Source: CAYLNH01 sp964384625
GTDB taxonomy: Bacteria > Verrucomicrobiota > Lentisphaeria > JABSQK01
Length of the DNA: 13,047 bases
Assembly: GCA_964384625.1 (NCBI GenBank)
Contig: CAYLNH010000210.1
Span: 1 to 13,047, forward strand
Reading direction: 5' to 3'
The notes beneath the pieces were generated by a model that worked only from the letters and a program-made list of their open reading frames with translations, was not told the origin of the DNA and made no database searches. A program made the position numbers and the translations under genes. Of this stretch, positions 13,041 to 13,047 are shown piece by piece; positions within the stretch are counted from its first letter, which is position 1; every line of letters begins with the position of its first letter.

Positions 13041-13047
13041 TCCGTGT

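Larger units (their letters stand above)
12703..13047. other. 345-bp downstream region without a supported gene
   Basis: No frame here looks like a real protein. The + frame at 12763-12969 and the - frame at 12665-13006 are Arg/Pro/Ser-rich, lack good ribosome binding sites, and the latter runs into the BatA-like gene. The region holds a terminator-like hairpin (12775-12794), a 7-bp hairpin, GGCGGAA (12940-12946) with TTCCGCC (12951-12957), and a GC-rich repeat motif at the right edge. It could contain the decayed remains of a gene, but nothing recognisable is left. Confidence 0.5.

Overview
The window is about 13 kb of GC-rich bacterial chromosome with ten complete protein-coding genes. No RNA genes, CRISPR arrays or transposases were seen. 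The best guess for the source is an anaerobic member of the Planctomycetes-Verrucomicrobia-Chlamydiae group, most likely Lentisphaerota or a close relative. The reasons are a pseudopilin-like protein with an H...FADGHV tail coupled to a LacI regulator, a GntR regulator carrying a LacI-type sensor, and a BatD/BatA pair. The biotin synthase looks like the form found in anaerobes. This placement is inference from gene content only.

Layout. Positions 1-237 are noncoding: a stem-loop at the left edge, a perfect 28-bp palindrome, and a promoter overlapped by a LacI-type operator. The LacI gene (238-1284) and a pseudopilin-like gene (1284-2087) follow as a coupled pair on the + strand. Positions 2088-2502 hold a possible gene remnant, GC-rich hairpins and a terminator-like element. 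A second + strand pair follows, mtaB (2503-3780) and bioB (3777-4757), overlapping by four bases. A GntR/LacI-hybrid regulator (4955-6025) has its own promoter and a strong terminator (6066-6098).

The next four genes are on the - strand. A membrane-anchored HtrA-like protease (6241-7179) stands alone. Family 4 uracil-DNA glycosylase (9698-10540), a full-length CNNM/CorC-type protein (8441-9697) and a shorter CNNM-CBS protein (7452-8444) form a tightly packed operon transcribed right to left. Diverging from it on the + strand are a BatD/DUF4381-like membrane protein (10677-11594) and a BatA-like von Willebrand A protein (11587-12702). Positions 12703-13047 appear noncoding and contain a terminator-like hairpin and a second copy of a short GC-rich repeat motif.

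The genes do not form one pathway. The clearest functional links are within the pairs: LacI with the pseudopilin, two sulfur-inserting radical SAM enzymes (tRNA methylthiolation and biotin synthesis), the two CNNM paralogs, and the two Bat-type proteins. I found no clear undescribed defence or mobile system. The points most worth checking are the BioB with a Cys-to-Ser change at an expected cluster ligand plus extra cysteines, the roughly 40-residue insertion next to the BatA metal site, the protease whose PDZ position is taken by three membrane helices, the second CNNM paralog with altered signature motifs, and the perfect 28-bp palindrome.
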